From assembly GCA_947631995.1 (NCBI GenBank), contig CANRNT010000004.1, forward strand, positions 1-64,000: a DNA stretch of 64,000 bases, written 5' to 3'. The notes below the pieces were generated by a model. The model was not told the DNA's origin, made no database searches, and saw only the letters and a list, made by a program, of their open reading frames with translations. The stretch comes from an uncultured Clostridia bacterium. GTDB lineage: Bacteria; Bacillota; Clostridia; Oscillospirales; Ruminococcaceae. The translations under genes and the position numbers were made by a program. This document shows, one piece after another, positions 53,197 to 61,640 of the stretch (position 1 is its first letter; every line of letters starts with the position of its first letter).

Positions 53197-53802
53197 TCAG
53201 ATCAGACGTCTGATATCGGTTATTTTCCATGCTTTTTCCGTTGCGCTGTCGGTAACTATGGCGTCGCAGAACGGACATTTATCTACAAGCTGATCTTCTA
53301 TTACACCGCCGCAGCGAGGGCATGTCTTTGCTCCCTCAACGCAGGTATAAATGAATGCAAAAGACACAGGCTTATATCTGTCGGGCTTGAAGGACACCGT
53401 TGTTTTTATTGAGATATTCGGCTGCGTGGGGCTTGGGTTATAGCGGATTATCTTCAGCGAAGTAACCTCGCTTTCATACCACATCACGCGCGGGCCTACC
53501 ATAAGGCGGCGCACCTTCATCACCGCAGGCTGTGTACACAGCTTTGCAAATATATCAAGCTTTGTCGGGTGCTCTTTCATGGCGTCAGCAAGCATTTCGG
53601 TAACCGTTTTTGCAACGCCCTTGGCATACTCGGCGTCAAACTCATTATAGTCGCCTATAATCTGCCTTATCACCTTTTCTTCAAGCGGGTCGCCGCCGTC
53701 CAGAGCGCTGCCGTCCGCCTTGGCTCTTAGTATTTCATTCTGCACGGCGTTGTCCTTAAAACGAAGCATTGCCTGCTCAAGCATTTCAGCTTCACTTTTC
53801 AA
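53197..53802 (-). CDS. Soluble Tim44/NTF2-like protein with zinc ribbon (paralogue 3)
   Basis: This 201-residue protein has no signal or membrane segment. The middle has a Tim44/NTF2-like cone fold pattern: helices, then strands such as WYESEVTSLKIIRY and ISIKTTVSFKPD. The C terminus holds a zinc ribbon CPRCGGVIED...CPFCD, and then the motif KAWKITDIRRLI. The same closing motif ends the next two genes' products. It starts 6 nt after the preceding stop. It is probably cytoplasmic and could bind its membrane-bound paralogues. Confidence 0.75.
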   Translation of the reverse strand: MKSEAEMLEQAMLRFKDNAVQNEILRAKADGSALDGGDPLEEKVIRQIIGDYNEFDAEYAKGVAKTVTEMLADAMKEHPTKLDIFAKLCTQPAVMKVRRLMVGPRVMWYESEVTSLKIIRYNPSPTQPNISIKTTVSFKPDRYKPVSFAFIYTCVEGAKTCPRCGGVIEDQLVDKCPFCDAIVTDSATEKAWKITDIRRLI

Positions 53803-53808
53803 TTTATA

Positions 53809-54534
53809 TCACCCCGTATACTTTATTCTGTTTTCTGTACGCGTTATTTCCGTAAACACCCACGAACGCTCCATGAGCATATTCGGCAGTTTTTCGCCGC
53901 AGAACTCGCACCGCTGAGCCTCATACTCGCTGACGGGCGCGCCGCAATGTGGGCATTTAAGGGTTTTTCTGCTGGTGTTTTCTCTGTACACATAGCTGTA
54001 TTTAAAGCTGTATGTACAGTTATAAGGCGTTGACATTTTGCCGTTATTCATATTCATCTCGGCAAAGGCAAGGCCGAAGATCGAAACTTCCTGCGCCTGA
54101 ACTATATATCTTGTAAAAGCAACTTTTGTTACCTTTACATCGGAATAGCTGACCTTGGCTTTCATCGCCTCGAACTGCGCGGTAGTTATCACCGACTTTG
54201 CGCAGAAATCTTTCAGAGCGTCAAAGCCGTCGTTCCCCTGCCCTGTCACAGCGATATATTTTGCCATATAGTTTTTGATGTTCTCGGTCTCGGCGTTCTC
54301 ATCAAAGCCCTCTACCGCCTGCGAAACAGGCAGCTGCACCGAGACTGTTTTTATATTCGCGCTGCGGTCATCCGATGTAAGCACAAACTCAGGCTTGGTA
54401 TTTTGCGGCTGCGTGTTAATATTTGGGATATTGGGCGGAACATAGCCGTTGTTGTCGTTGTTCTTTTTATTCTTCTCTGAAACTATGACGATGACAACGA
54501 CGACCGCGAAAGCAATAAACGCCAGAAATTCCAT
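53809..54534 (-). CDS. Membrane-anchored Tim44/NTF2-like protein with zinc ribbon (paralogue 2)
   Basis: This 241-residue protein starts with a single membrane helix (FLAFIAFAVVVVIVIV). A Asn/Pro-rich linker of about 40 residues follows, then a Tim44/NTF2-like domain (DALKDFCAKSVITTAQFEAMK and strands DVKVTKVAFTRYIV). A zinc ribbon (CPHCGAPVSEYEAQRCEFCG) and the closing motif MERSWVFTEITR end it. The short N terminus before the helix suggests an anchor. It is 8 nt from the preceding gene. Confidence 0.75.
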   Translation of the reverse strand: MEFLAFIAFAVVVVIVIVSEKNKKNNDNNGYVPPNIPNINTQPQNTKPEFVLTSDDRSANIKTVSVQLPVSQAVEGFDENAETENIKNYMAKYIAVTGQGNDGFDALKDFCAKSVITTAQFEAMKAKVSYSDVKVTKVAFTRYIVQAQEVSIFGLAFAEMNMNNGKMSTPYNCTYSFKYSYVYRENTSRKTLKCPHCGAPVSEYEAQRCEFCGEKLPNMLMERSWVFTEITRTENRIKYTG

Positions 54535-54542
54535 AAGTCACC

Positions 54543-55253
54543 TCAACACTTTTTAATATCGGTTATCTTCCACGTTCTGTCAAGCACTATGGCTTCCTCG
54601 TGGACATCGAGCTTATAGTCGCAGTAGGGGCAGTTGCCTCTGTCGAGCGATTCTATTGGCGCGCCGCAGTTGGGGCACTTCATACTGCTTATCTCCTGAT
54701 GTCCGCTGTAATCTTCAAGAAAATACGAATAATCGACTTCATACTTTTCCTGTGAGCGATTGCTTCTGCCGTTATATCTATATTCTACCGCAAGCTGAAA
54801 AACGACTGTTGCATCGTACTCGGAAGTTCTGTAATCGGAGATAACTACCTTATGCACCTTGGCATCGGCAAACTTGCCTGCTGTAGGCGCTTGGGCGATT
54901 ATCATCTCGCAAAACTGCCTTGAACAGTTTTTCTGAAAGCTCGAAGCTGTCGCTTTGCCTGCCGTCATCGCGGCAAAATAATCAAGCGCGAACGACTTTA
55001 CATAACTTTTCATAAGCCGAGGGTCAAACTCGGGAAAGTCAGCCTTTATCTTTGGCAGCACAACGCCCTCAACGCCCATAAGGCTTTTGGGGGTATTTTC
55101 CACCTCGTCGGAAGCTTCTTTAACGCTTTTTACAACTGCTGACAGGCTGCCCATATGCTTATGCACCACAGCCATTACAACAAGCGCTATTGTCACAATT
55201 ATGGCAAGCAGCGCGGCTATGATCACGCCGACTGTTATCAATATTGTTTTCAA
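54543..55253 (-). CDS. Membrane-anchored Tim44/NTF2-like protein with zinc ribbon (paralogue 1)
   Basis: This 236-residue protein has a long N-terminal membrane helix (ILITVGVIIAALLAIIVTIA and on), a short helical linker and a Tim44/NTF2-like domain (VKSFALDYFAAM, NCSRQFCEMIIA, then VHKVVISDYRTSEYDATVV). The zinc ribbon CPNCGAPIESLDRGNCPYCD and the closing motif LDRTWKITDIKKC complete it. It shares architecture with the two genes after it, so the three probably arose by duplication within the operon. Confidence 0.75.
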   Translation of the reverse strand: MKTILITVGVIIAALLAIIVTIALVVMAVVHKHMGSLSAVVKSVKEASDEVENTPKSLMGVEGVVLPKIKADFPEFDPRLMKSYVKSFALDYFAAMTAGKATASSFQKNCSRQFCEMIIAQAPTAGKFADAKVHKVVISDYRTSEYDATVVFQLAVEYRYNGRSNRSQEKYEVDYSYFLEDYSGHQEISSMKCPNCGAPIESLDRGNCPYCDYKLDVHEEAIVLDRTWKITDIKKC

Positions 55254-55271
55254 TGGTCACACCGCCGTATG

Positions 55272-56345
55272 TCAAAGTAATATCATCATGATTATAAATG
55301 CCAGTATGCCGGGTATGCCCGAAAAGAGCAGGAGCTTTAAATAGTCAATAGGAAGATTGCCTATGAATTTGCCCGTCTGACCGTTCATAGCGAACAGGTA
55401 GTCTTTATCCTTATACTTGGTATAAAGCAGCCACGCAGGCATAAGGGCATAATCGCAGTTGGTTATCTTCAGATCGTGGTCATAATTGCTGACCGTCATT
55501 TCGTTATAATTGCAGGTCTTTTTAAGCTCGTCCAGACCGGTGTTTATCATTCTTTCCTCGGCGCGTGGACGGCAGGTATTGTCGTCCTCATCGTAGCGCT
55601 CGGCGAGGTAGCCTGCAAGGTAGCCTATATTGAAAGGCTTCAGGTCTTTAAAATCGTAAGGTTCTATGGAGTCCATAGCGTCGTTATCGGTCTTTGACGA
55701 AGCATCGACGGGAACTTTTTCAAAATCAAGCTCACCTGCTCTTACAACGTTATAATACTCATAGTCGGTATACGAATTGCCATCTCGCTGATAGTTCTTT
55801 TTGTTCACGCCCTCGGCGTTCATTCTGCCGCTGAGATGACCCGAATACAGCCAGAACGGCAGGTATATTCCCTGCATTTTATCTACTATTTTATCGCAGT
55901 CGAAGTCTTTGGGAGTAAGCGGCTTTTTGCTGAACTTTTTGAACTCCTCCATGACCTTTGACTTGTCGATATGGAAAGGTATCACATACTTCGGTGAGAA
56001 TCCGCCGACTATCTGCTCCGTCATGATTATCGGGTTGCCGCAGAAAACGCATATTGTTGCGGCTGTTGCTCTGTCGGTGATTATCTCGGCTCCGCAATGT
56101 GAACACTTATACTGTACGAGGTTTTTGCCTATTGTGCCGTCGGTAGAAACGGCGGTGGCTTTTTCGTCCTCGTCAAGCTCCTTATGCTTTTCTATTTTCG
56201 TTTCGTCAATGGTATTCCTGCCTGCCGCATCGAGCTGCTCAAGCGTGAACACCTCGTCGCAATAGATACATCTCCAGCTCTGGGTGGCGGCATCAAAGCC
56301 CATATCTCCGCCGCAGGTAGGACATTTATATGTAATATTTGCCAT
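55272..56345 (-). CDS. YdjG-like protein with two TFIIB-type zinc ribbons and C-terminal membrane helix
   Basis: This 357-residue protein opens with two zinc ribbons (CPTCGGDMGF...CIYCD, residues 8-33, and CSHCGAEIIT...CVFCGNP near 80-105). A large domain of mixed strands follows (FSPKYVIPFHIDKSKVMEEF, GIYLPFWLYSG). It ends in a hydrophobic helix (LLLFSGIPGILAFIIMMILL). This is the layout of Bacillus YdjG and of many 'TFIIB-type zinc ribbon' proteins in Clostridia. It is 14 nt from the small membrane protein gene that leads the operon. Confidence 0.85.
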   Translation of the reverse strand: MANITYKCPTCGGDMGFDAATQSWRCIYCDEVFTLEQLDAAGRNTIDETKIEKHKELDEDEKATAVSTDGTIGKNLVQYKCSHCGAEIITDRATAATICVFCGNPIIMTEQIVGGFSPKYVIPFHIDKSKVMEEFKKFSKKPLTPKDFDCDKIVDKMQGIYLPFWLYSGHLSGRMNAEGVNKKNYQRDGNSYTDYEYYNVVRAGELDFEKVPVDASSKTDNDAMDSIEPYDFKDLKPFNIGYLAGYLAERYDEDDNTCRPRAEERMINTGLDELKKTCNYNEMTVSNYDHDLKITNCDYALMPAWLLYTKYKDKDYLFAMNGQTGKFIGNLPIDYLKLLLFSGIPGILAFIIMMILL

Positions 56346-56359
56346 CGTTTTACTCCCCC

Positions 56360-56617
56360 TTACCCTGCTTTTTTAGTCGTGGTGTGCGAGTAAACATCGC
56401 TGCGCTCGGTTATATCTATCTTCGCTTGCAGATACTTTTCAGCCTTGGTGGCTTTATGCTTAGTTCTGCTTTGAGAGACAAGCGAAAGTCCTATAACAAC
56501 CGCAACTGCAAGACCTATAAAGAAACAGCCTATAAAGTTATCACCGCTGTACATCACAAGGTCGTTTATGGGTATTGGGTAAATTAAATTTAACACAGCA
56601 AACACACTTCCAATCAT
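56360..56617 (-). CDS. Small membrane protein leading the zinc-ribbon operon, unknown
   Basis: This 85-residue protein has two membrane helices (about residues 1-20 and 28-47) and a basic, Lys/Thr-rich cytoplasmic tail. ATG 56617 lies only about 7 nt from the predicted transcription start, so the RNA would be almost leaderless; no Shine-Dalgarno is visible. Whether it is translated is therefore less certain than for the downstream genes. I do not recognise the family. Confidence 0.55.
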   Translation of the reverse strand: MIGSVFAVLNLIYPIPINDLVMYSGDNFIGCFFIGLAVAVVIGLSLVSQSRTKHKATKAEKYLQAKIDITERSDVYSHTTTKKAG

Positions 56618-56630
56618 AAATACTGCTTTT

Positions 56631-56659
56631 AGTATATCACATTTGCCGAAATAAGTCAA
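56631..56659 (-). promoter_or_regulatory. Promoter of the zinc-ribbon operon
   Basis: On the minus strand TTGACT (56654-56659) and TATACT (56631-56636) have a 17-bp spacer. It looks like a SigA promoter, with no SigW-type AAC...CGT element. Confidence 0.75.
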
Positions 56660-56785
56660 TCATCTTTTCTGAGATTTTGTGAAATTCACGCAAATTTAAT
56701 ATTTTGTTTATGCTTTTGACCTTTTCAGCAGGCGTTAACAGGCTTACGGTGAATTTTAATTTACCCTGATATAAGAATAAAATTG

Positions 56786-56814
56786 TTGATTTCGGAGAGA
56801 TTATGTGCTACAAT
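56786..56814 (+). promoter_or_regulatory. Promoter of the thiN unit
   Basis: TTGATT (56786-56791) and TACAAT (56809-56814) are separated by 17 bp. GGGGGG lies 7 nt before the ATG. Confidence 0.65.
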
Positions 56815-56831
56815 AATATAGGGGGGATAGT

Positions 56832-57479
56832 ATGTATTCATGTTTTCTATACTGCGCGGGCGATTATTATGATGGATTTATCACGCCGGGCGAGGGTGAC
56901 ATAAAGGTCGCTGTGGACGGCGGTTTGAGGCTTTGCGAAAAGCTTGGCATGACCCCCGACTGCATTATAGGCGATTTTGACAGCCTTGGCAGAGTACCGC
57001 AAAATGCCATAGTGCTGCCGCGTGAAAAAGACGACACCGACACTCTGGCGGCATGCAAGAGGTATCTTGCGGCAGGCGTTAAGCGTTTTTATCTTTTGGG
57101 CGCGGTCGGCGGACGCGCCGAGCATACCTTTGCAAACATACAGCTTCTTCGCTTTCTTGCCGAAAACGGCGCGCAGGGGTTTATGTTCGGGAACGGGTGC
57201 TGTTTTACGGTCATAAAGGACGGCGAGGTAACTTTCAGCGAGGAATACACCGGGTACATTTCGGTATTTTCGCTGAGCGACAAAACCGGCGTTTCTATAA
57301 AAGGTCTGAAATACGAGCTTGACGGTGCCACACTTTCAAGCAGTTACCCTGTGGGGGTAAGCAACGAGTTTATGGGGGTATCTGCAAAAATATGCGCAAC
57401 GGGCGGAACGCTGCTTTTGATGTTTGACAGAAAAGGCGGTTTAGCCTTACCTTATAATAATAATAATAATAATATATAA
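56832..57479 (+). CDS. thiN: Thiamine pyrophosphokinase
   Basis: This 215-residue enzyme transfers pyrophosphate from ATP to thiamine, giving the TPP needed by enzymes such as the Vor complex. VAVDGGLRLCEKLG and DCIIGDFDSL are the N-terminal substrate and metal sites, DDTDTLAA the conserved Asp-rich motif and LGAVGGRAEHTFANIQLL the ATP-binding part. The last codons are six AAT (57456-57473), a trinucleotide repeat that adds an Asn run after the conserved fold. Confidence 0.95.
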   Translation: MYSCFLYCAGDYYDGFITPGEGDIKVAVDGGLRLCEKLGMTPDCIIGDFDSLGRVPQNAIVLPREKDDTDTLAACKRYLAAGVKRFYLLGAVGGRAEHTFANIQLLRFLAENGAQGFMFGNGCCFTVIKDGEVTFSEEYTGYISVFSLSDKTGVSIKGLKYELDGATLSSSYPVGVSNEFMGVSAKICATGGTLLLMFDRKGGLALPYNNNNNNI

Positions 57480-57504
57480 ACATACTGAAAGGACGTTAAC
57501 AATA

Positions 57505-58275
57505 ATGGAACAGACTTGTCACGACGAAATAAACGGACAGATAGCGATAAACACCAAAGCTTACCTTTGCAGCCGCGACCACCGCATTACCTTTTACGAT
57601 GTTGACTTCAACAAAAGGCTGCGGCTCTCGGACATGATGAGACTTTTCTCGCTCATGGCGGGCGAGGACTATTACACGCGCGGCTTGGGTCACGTTTTTT
57701 TGAAGGAAAAGGGCTTTGCGTTTCTCGTATCTAAGATAGCTTACAAGATATACAGGCTGCCTACACTGGAGGAAGAGGTCGTTCTGCACACTTGGGTAGA
57801 AGGCATAAATGGCGCAAAATTCATTCGCGGCTACGAGATGACCTCCCGTGACGGAAAATGCCTTGTCATAGGCGAAGCTGTATGGATATGCGTTGACCCC
57901 GACACTAAAAAGATAGTGCGGCCGCGGGATTTTCCTTGGTGCGGAGAGGAAATGCCGCGCGCGGATATGCCCGTTCATTACAGGAGCATAGACATTCCGC
58001 CGCTTGAACCTATCGGCGACTTTGTTGTTCCGTATCACGCGATAGACTACAACGGTCATCTCAACAACACCGATTACGGCGACGTTATAATGGACGCTCT
58101 GCCTGCAAACGAGCTTGGCAGAGATATAGACGAGTTCACGCTCTGTTATCAGCACGAAGCATATATGGGCGAGACCGTTGACCTGTTCAGGGGCGACCCG
58201 AACGAAAAGACCACCGTTATAGTGGGCAGAGTCGGCGAGCGCAAATGCTTTGAGAGCGAGATAATCTACAAGTAA
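57505..58275 (+). CDS. Acyl-ACP thioesterase (FatA/FatB family, double hotdog)
   Basis: This 256-residue enzyme releases fatty acids from acyl carrier protein. Two hotdog folds are visible. The first has HRITFYDVDFNKRL and LVSKIAYKIYRLPTLEEEV; the second has the motif AIDYNGHLNNTDYGD, with the His and Asn expected at the active site of this family. GAAAGGA is well placed before ATG 57505. It is 25 nt from thiN and 12 nt from the amidohydrolase gene, so the three probably share one RNA. Confidence 0.9.
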   Translation: MEQTCHDEINGQIAINTKAYLCSRDHRITFYDVDFNKRLRLSDMMRLFSLMAGEDYYTRGLGHVFLKEKGFAFLVSKIAYKIYRLPTLEEEVVLHTWVEGINGAKFIRGYEMTSRDGKCLVIGEAVWICVDPDTKKIVRPRDFPWCGEEMPRADMPVHYRSIDIPPLEPIGDFVVPYHAIDYNGHLNNTDYGDVIMDALPANELGRDIDEFTLCYQHEAYMGETVDLFRGDPNEKTTVIVGRVGERKCFESEIIYK

Positions 58276-58287
58276 CAGAGGTACGTC

Positions 58288-59100
58288 ATGGTAATAGACT
58301 TTCACACACACGTTTTTCCCGAAAAGGTGGCTGCAAAGGCAAAGCAGGTACTTATTGACAACGCTGTGGAGCTTGGCAATCACATTTCGGCTTGCACCGA
58401 TTTGACTGTTGACGGTCTTGTGCGGCATATGGAGCAGGACGGAGTTGACTTGTCTGTTGTTCTGCCTATCGCAACAGCTCCTCATCAGACAAAGCACATA
58501 AACGAATTTGCCGCCACTCTTTACGAGGCGACGGGCGGAAAGCTTCTGTCTTTCGGAAGCATACACCCCGACAGCGACGACTACAAGCGCGACATAGACA
58601 TGGTGGTATCGCTTGGACTGAAAGGCTTGAAGTTTCACGCAGAATACCAGCATTTCAACTCTGACGACGCGCACATTTTAAAGATATACGACTACGCTTT
58701 CAGCAAAGGACTGATGATAATACATCATTGCGGAGCTGACATGAGCGCGCCTGCTCCCTATCACGCGACGCCTAAGCAAATGGCTCACATACTGGACGAG
58801 ATGAAAGGCGGTGTGCTTATTGCGGCGCATCTTGGCGGTTTCAGAATGTGGGAGGACGTGGAGAGATACTTGGTCGGCAGGGAGATATATCTTGACACTT
58901 CTATGGGTCAGAACTACTACCCGCGCGAGCAGTTTGAACGGATAGTGAATACTCACGGCGCGGACAGGATACTGTTTGCCTCAGACTCGCCTTGGAGCGT
59001 GGCAGGAGAAGAGATAAAGCTCATAAACAGCACCTGTCTCACCGAGGAGCAGAAAAAGCTGATATTCGGCGGCAACGCAAAACGGCTGTTAGGAATATAA
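58288..59100 (+). CDS. Amidohydrolase family metal-dependent hydrolase
   Basis: This 270-residue TIM-barrel enzyme has the metal motif DFHTHVFPEK at the N terminus (HxH), a Lys in GLKGLKFHAEYQ, further His in MIIHHCGAD and IAAHLGGF, and the last Asp in LFASDSPWS. That order fits the amidohydrolase-2 family, whose members include decarboxylases and lactonases. The substrate is unknown. It is the last gene of the thiN unit. Confidence 0.9.
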   Translation: MVIDFHTHVFPEKVAAKAKQVLIDNAVELGNHISACTDLTVDGLVRHMEQDGVDLSVVLPIATAPHQTKHINEFAATLYEATGGKLLSFGSIHPDSDDYKRDIDMVVSLGLKGLKFHAEYQHFNSDDAHILKIYDYAFSKGLMIIHHCGADMSAPAPYHATPKQMAHILDEMKGGVLIAAHLGGFRMWEDVERYLVGREIYLDTSMGQNYYPREQFERIVNTHGADRILFASDSPWSVAGEEIKLINSTCLTEEQKKLIFGGNAKRLLGI

Positions 59101-59104
59101 AAAA

Positions 59105-59147
59105 ACCGGAGCTCCGTGCTTTACAGCGGAGTTCCGGTATATTTTTT
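59105..59147. terminator. Bidirectional terminator between amidohydrolase and SCP2 genes
   Basis: ACCGGAGCTCCG (59105-59116) pairs with CGGAGTTCCGGT (59127-59138), with one G-T pair. The plus strand continues ATATTTTTTA and the minus strand TTTTT. Confidence 0.9.
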
Positions 59148-59156
59148 ATGGTCGTA

Positions 59157-59477
59157 TCACTTTTTTACAAGGTTAGCAAACTCGAGAGCTTTGCCGATAT
59201 CGCCGTCAACCTTGAGCTTGCCGAAAGTAAACGCCGCTATGGGGTCGAGCTTACCGTCGATAAGCTTATTGAAGTTGGGCATGGTCATTGTAATGGCGCA
59301 ATTGCGGTCGTTATACTCATAAGGCTCGATGTTTATCTTATGATCCTTTACCTCGATATAAAACGTACCGGGGTTTATGTCGGTGAGGTTCACCTGCACA
59401 GCCAGAAAATCAGTCTGCGAGGCGTCAATGCCCTCAGCCATTTTTCTTAGCTTTGTCAAAAGCTCCTGTAATGTCAT
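59157..59477 (-). CDS. SCP2 sterol-carrier-like domain protein
   Basis: This 106-residue single-domain protein resembles the SCP-2 lipid-binding fold (FYIEVKDHKINIEPYEYNDRNCAITM, then the helix and strand GKLDPIAAFTFGKLKVDGDIGKAL). AAGGAG 8 nt upstream selects ATG 59477. Bacterial single-domain members may bind lipids or acyl-CoA. It lies 17 nt after glnN and is probably co-transcribed; no link to glutamine metabolism is apparent. Confidence 0.88.
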   Translation of the reverse strand: MTLQELLTKLRKMAEGIDASQTDFLAVQVNLTDINPGTFYIEVKDHKINIEPYEYNDRNCAITMTMPNFNKLIDGKLDPIAAFTFGKLKVDGDIGKALEFANLVKK

Positions 59478-59494
59478 TTTATCACTCCTTAATA

Positions 59495-61573
59495 TCACAC
59501 ATAGAACAGCATTTCGCCGTATGTAGGGTAACGCCAGTATTTTGAGCCGACGAGCGACTCCAGTTCATCGGCAGGGGTACGCAGGTCATTCATGGCAGGC
59601 AGCACCTTATCGCGGCAGAAGCATGCTGTTTTTTCACAGTCGGTATAATGCTCCAGCTCCTTGGTATACTCTTCAAGTATCTTATATGCGGAATACATCT
59701 GCGACATGAGGTCTGTAAGCTTTTTGACAGTTTCGGTCTGGTAATCGCAAGCCGCATTGCAAGACGCCGCAAGCTGGGCAGTCTGCGCGTAATCCCTTAT
59801 ACACTCGGTAACGGCAGGGAAAATATCCTTATTTGCCATATCGAGCATGGTGTTCGCTTCAATGCGGATAGTCTTTATATACTCGTCCAGAAGTATATCA
59901 ACGCGGGAATGTATCTCCGTTTCCGTATACACGCCGTGGCGTTCAAAAAGCTCGATGTTCTTTTTATCTGCAAAGTGAGGCAGGGCGTCGGGGGTGGTCG
60001 GCAGGTCTACAAGACCTCTCTTTTTTGCCTCCTCTACCCACTCCTTGCTGTAACCGTCGCCATTGAAGATAATGGCGGAGCTTTCTTTTACGGTATCGCG
60101 TATGAGCTGTGTTATGGCTTCGTTTATATCCTGCGCGCCCTCGAGGCGGTCGGCAAAATCGTCAAGAACATCGGCGACTATGGTATTTATAAACGTGGTA
60201 GGCCCTGCGACGGAAAGCTTTGAACCCGGCGAGCGGAACTCAAACTTGTTTCCCGTAAATGCAAAAGGCGAAGTCCTGTTGCGGTCGGTAGTATCTTTGA
60301 CAAAGTCGGGGATTATGTCCACGCCTATCTTCATATACTGTCTGCCCGACTCGTGGTAATGCTCGCCCTTGACTATGGCGTCAAGTATGGCGGTGAGCTC
60401 ATCGCCGAGGAATATTGATATTATTGCAGGCGGAGCTTCCGAGCCGCCCAGACGGTGATCGTTGCCCGCGGAAGCTACCGACAGTCTGAGCAGATCTTGG
60501 TGCAGATAGACCGCCTTTATGACAGCCGTAAGGAAAATAAGGAACTGCGCGTTCTCGGCAGGCGTTTTGCCCGGGTTGAGAAGGTTCACGCCCGTATTTG
60601 TAGAGAGCGACCAGTTTATATGCTTGCCCGAGCCGTTTACATAAGCAAAGGGCTTTTCGCCGAGCAGACATTTGAACTTATGCCGTCTTGCGGTACGCTT
60701 CATTATCTCCATAGTGAGCTGGTTATGGTCGGTTGCGATATTGGCGACATTGAACACGGGAGCAAGCTCGTGCTGTGCGGGAGCTACCTCGTTATGCTTC
60801 GTCTTTGCAAGGACGCCCAACCGCCAGAGCTGCTCGTCAAGATCTTCCATATAAGCCTGTACTCTCGTTTTTATAGTACCGAAGTAGTGATCGTCAAGCT
60901 CCTGAGTTTTCGGAGGCTTTGCGCCGTAGAGAGAGCGTCCGGTGTAAATAAGGTCTTTCCTCTTGGAATACATTTCCCTGTCAATAAGGAAATATTCCTG
61001 CTCTGCGCCGACATTGGGGATAACTCTCTTTGCATCGCTTCCCAGTATCTTCAGCACTCTGAGAGCCGCTTTGTTGAGCGTTTCCATAGACCGCAGCAGC
61101 GGCGTTCTTTTATCGAGCGCATCTCCGCCGTAGGAGCAGAACGCCGTAGGTATACACAGCGTATGGTTCTTTATAAACGCATAGGAGGTAGGATCCCACG
61201 CGGTATAGCCTCTGGCTTCAAAGGTAGCCCTCAGTCCGCCCGACGGGAACGATGAAGCGTCAGCCTCGCCCTTTATAAGCTTTTTTCCCGAAAACTCCAT
61301 TATAACGTGGGCGTCGTCCGTCGGAGATATAAAGCTGTCGTGCTTTTCAGCCGTTATACCCGTCATCGGCTGGAACCAATGGGTATAATGGGTCGCGCCG
61401 TTTTCAACAGCCCAATCTCTCATAGCCGCGGCTACAACATTCGCTGTTTTGATATCCAAAGATTTGCCCTCGTCTATAGTTTCTCTCAAGGCTCTGTAAA
61501 CGTCCTTGGGCAGCCGCTGCTCCATTACGGCGCTGTTGAACACATCTTTGGCGAATATTTCGGGGATATTCAT
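59495..61573 (-). CDS. glnN: Type III glutamine synthetase
   Basis: This 692-residue enzyme makes glutamine from glutamate and ammonia. Length and motifs fit GSIII: the N-terminal region with THYTHWFQPMTG, the catalytic core VGAEQEYFLID and KHNEVAPAQHELAPVF, the ATP site NGSGKHINWSLS and the late AGNDHRLGG followed by EAPPAIISIFLG. GGAGGAG lies 5 nt before ATG 61573. Confidence 0.97.
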   Translation of the reverse strand: MNIPEIFAKDVFNSAVMEQRLPKDVYRALRETIDEGKSLDIKTANVVAAAMRDWAVENGATHYTHWFQPMTGITAEKHDSFISPTDDAHVIMEFSGKKLIKGEADASSFPSGGLRATFEARGYTAWDPTSYAFIKNHTLCIPTAFCSYGGDALDKRTPLLRSMETLNKAALRVLKILGSDAKRVIPNVGAEQEYFLIDREMYSKRKDLIYTGRSLYGAKPPKTQELDDHYFGTIKTRVQAYMEDLDEQLWRLGVLAKTKHNEVAPAQHELAPVFNVANIATDHNQLTMEIMKRTARRHKFKCLLGEKPFAYVNGSGKHINWSLSTNTGVNLLNPGKTPAENAQFLIFLTAVIKAVYLHQDLLRLSVASAGNDHRLGGSEAPPAIISIFLGDELTAILDAIVKGEHYHESGRQYMKIGVDIIPDFVKDTTDRNRTSPFAFTGNKFEFRSPGSKLSVAGPTTFINTIVADVLDDFADRLEGAQDINEAITQLIRDTVKESSAIIFNGDGYSKEWVEEAKKRGLVDLPTTPDALPHFADKKNIELFERHGVYTETEIHSRVDILLDEYIKTIRIEANTMLDMANKDIFPAVTECIRDYAQTAQLAASCNAACDYQTETVKKLTDLMSQMYSAYKILEEYTKELEHYTDCEKTACFCRDKVLPAMNDLRTPADELESLVGSKYWRYPTYGEMLFYV

Positions 61574-61608
61574 CGGTACTCCTCCTAAATTCTTATATTG
61601 ACATTAAT

Positions 61609-61637
61609 ATTATAAAGCTATCGGTCGACATTGTCAA
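61609..61637 (-). promoter_or_regulatory. Promoter of glnN
   Basis: On the minus strand TTGACA (61632-61637) and TATAAT (61609-61614), both consensus, are separated by 17 bp. This is the strongest promoter in the window. Confidence 0.9.
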
Positions 61638-61640
61638 GGG

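Noticed and set aside
56660..56831. Possible TPP riboswitch upstream of thiN
   Set aside because: A CTGAGA occurs, but the paired conserved segments of the THI box are missing.
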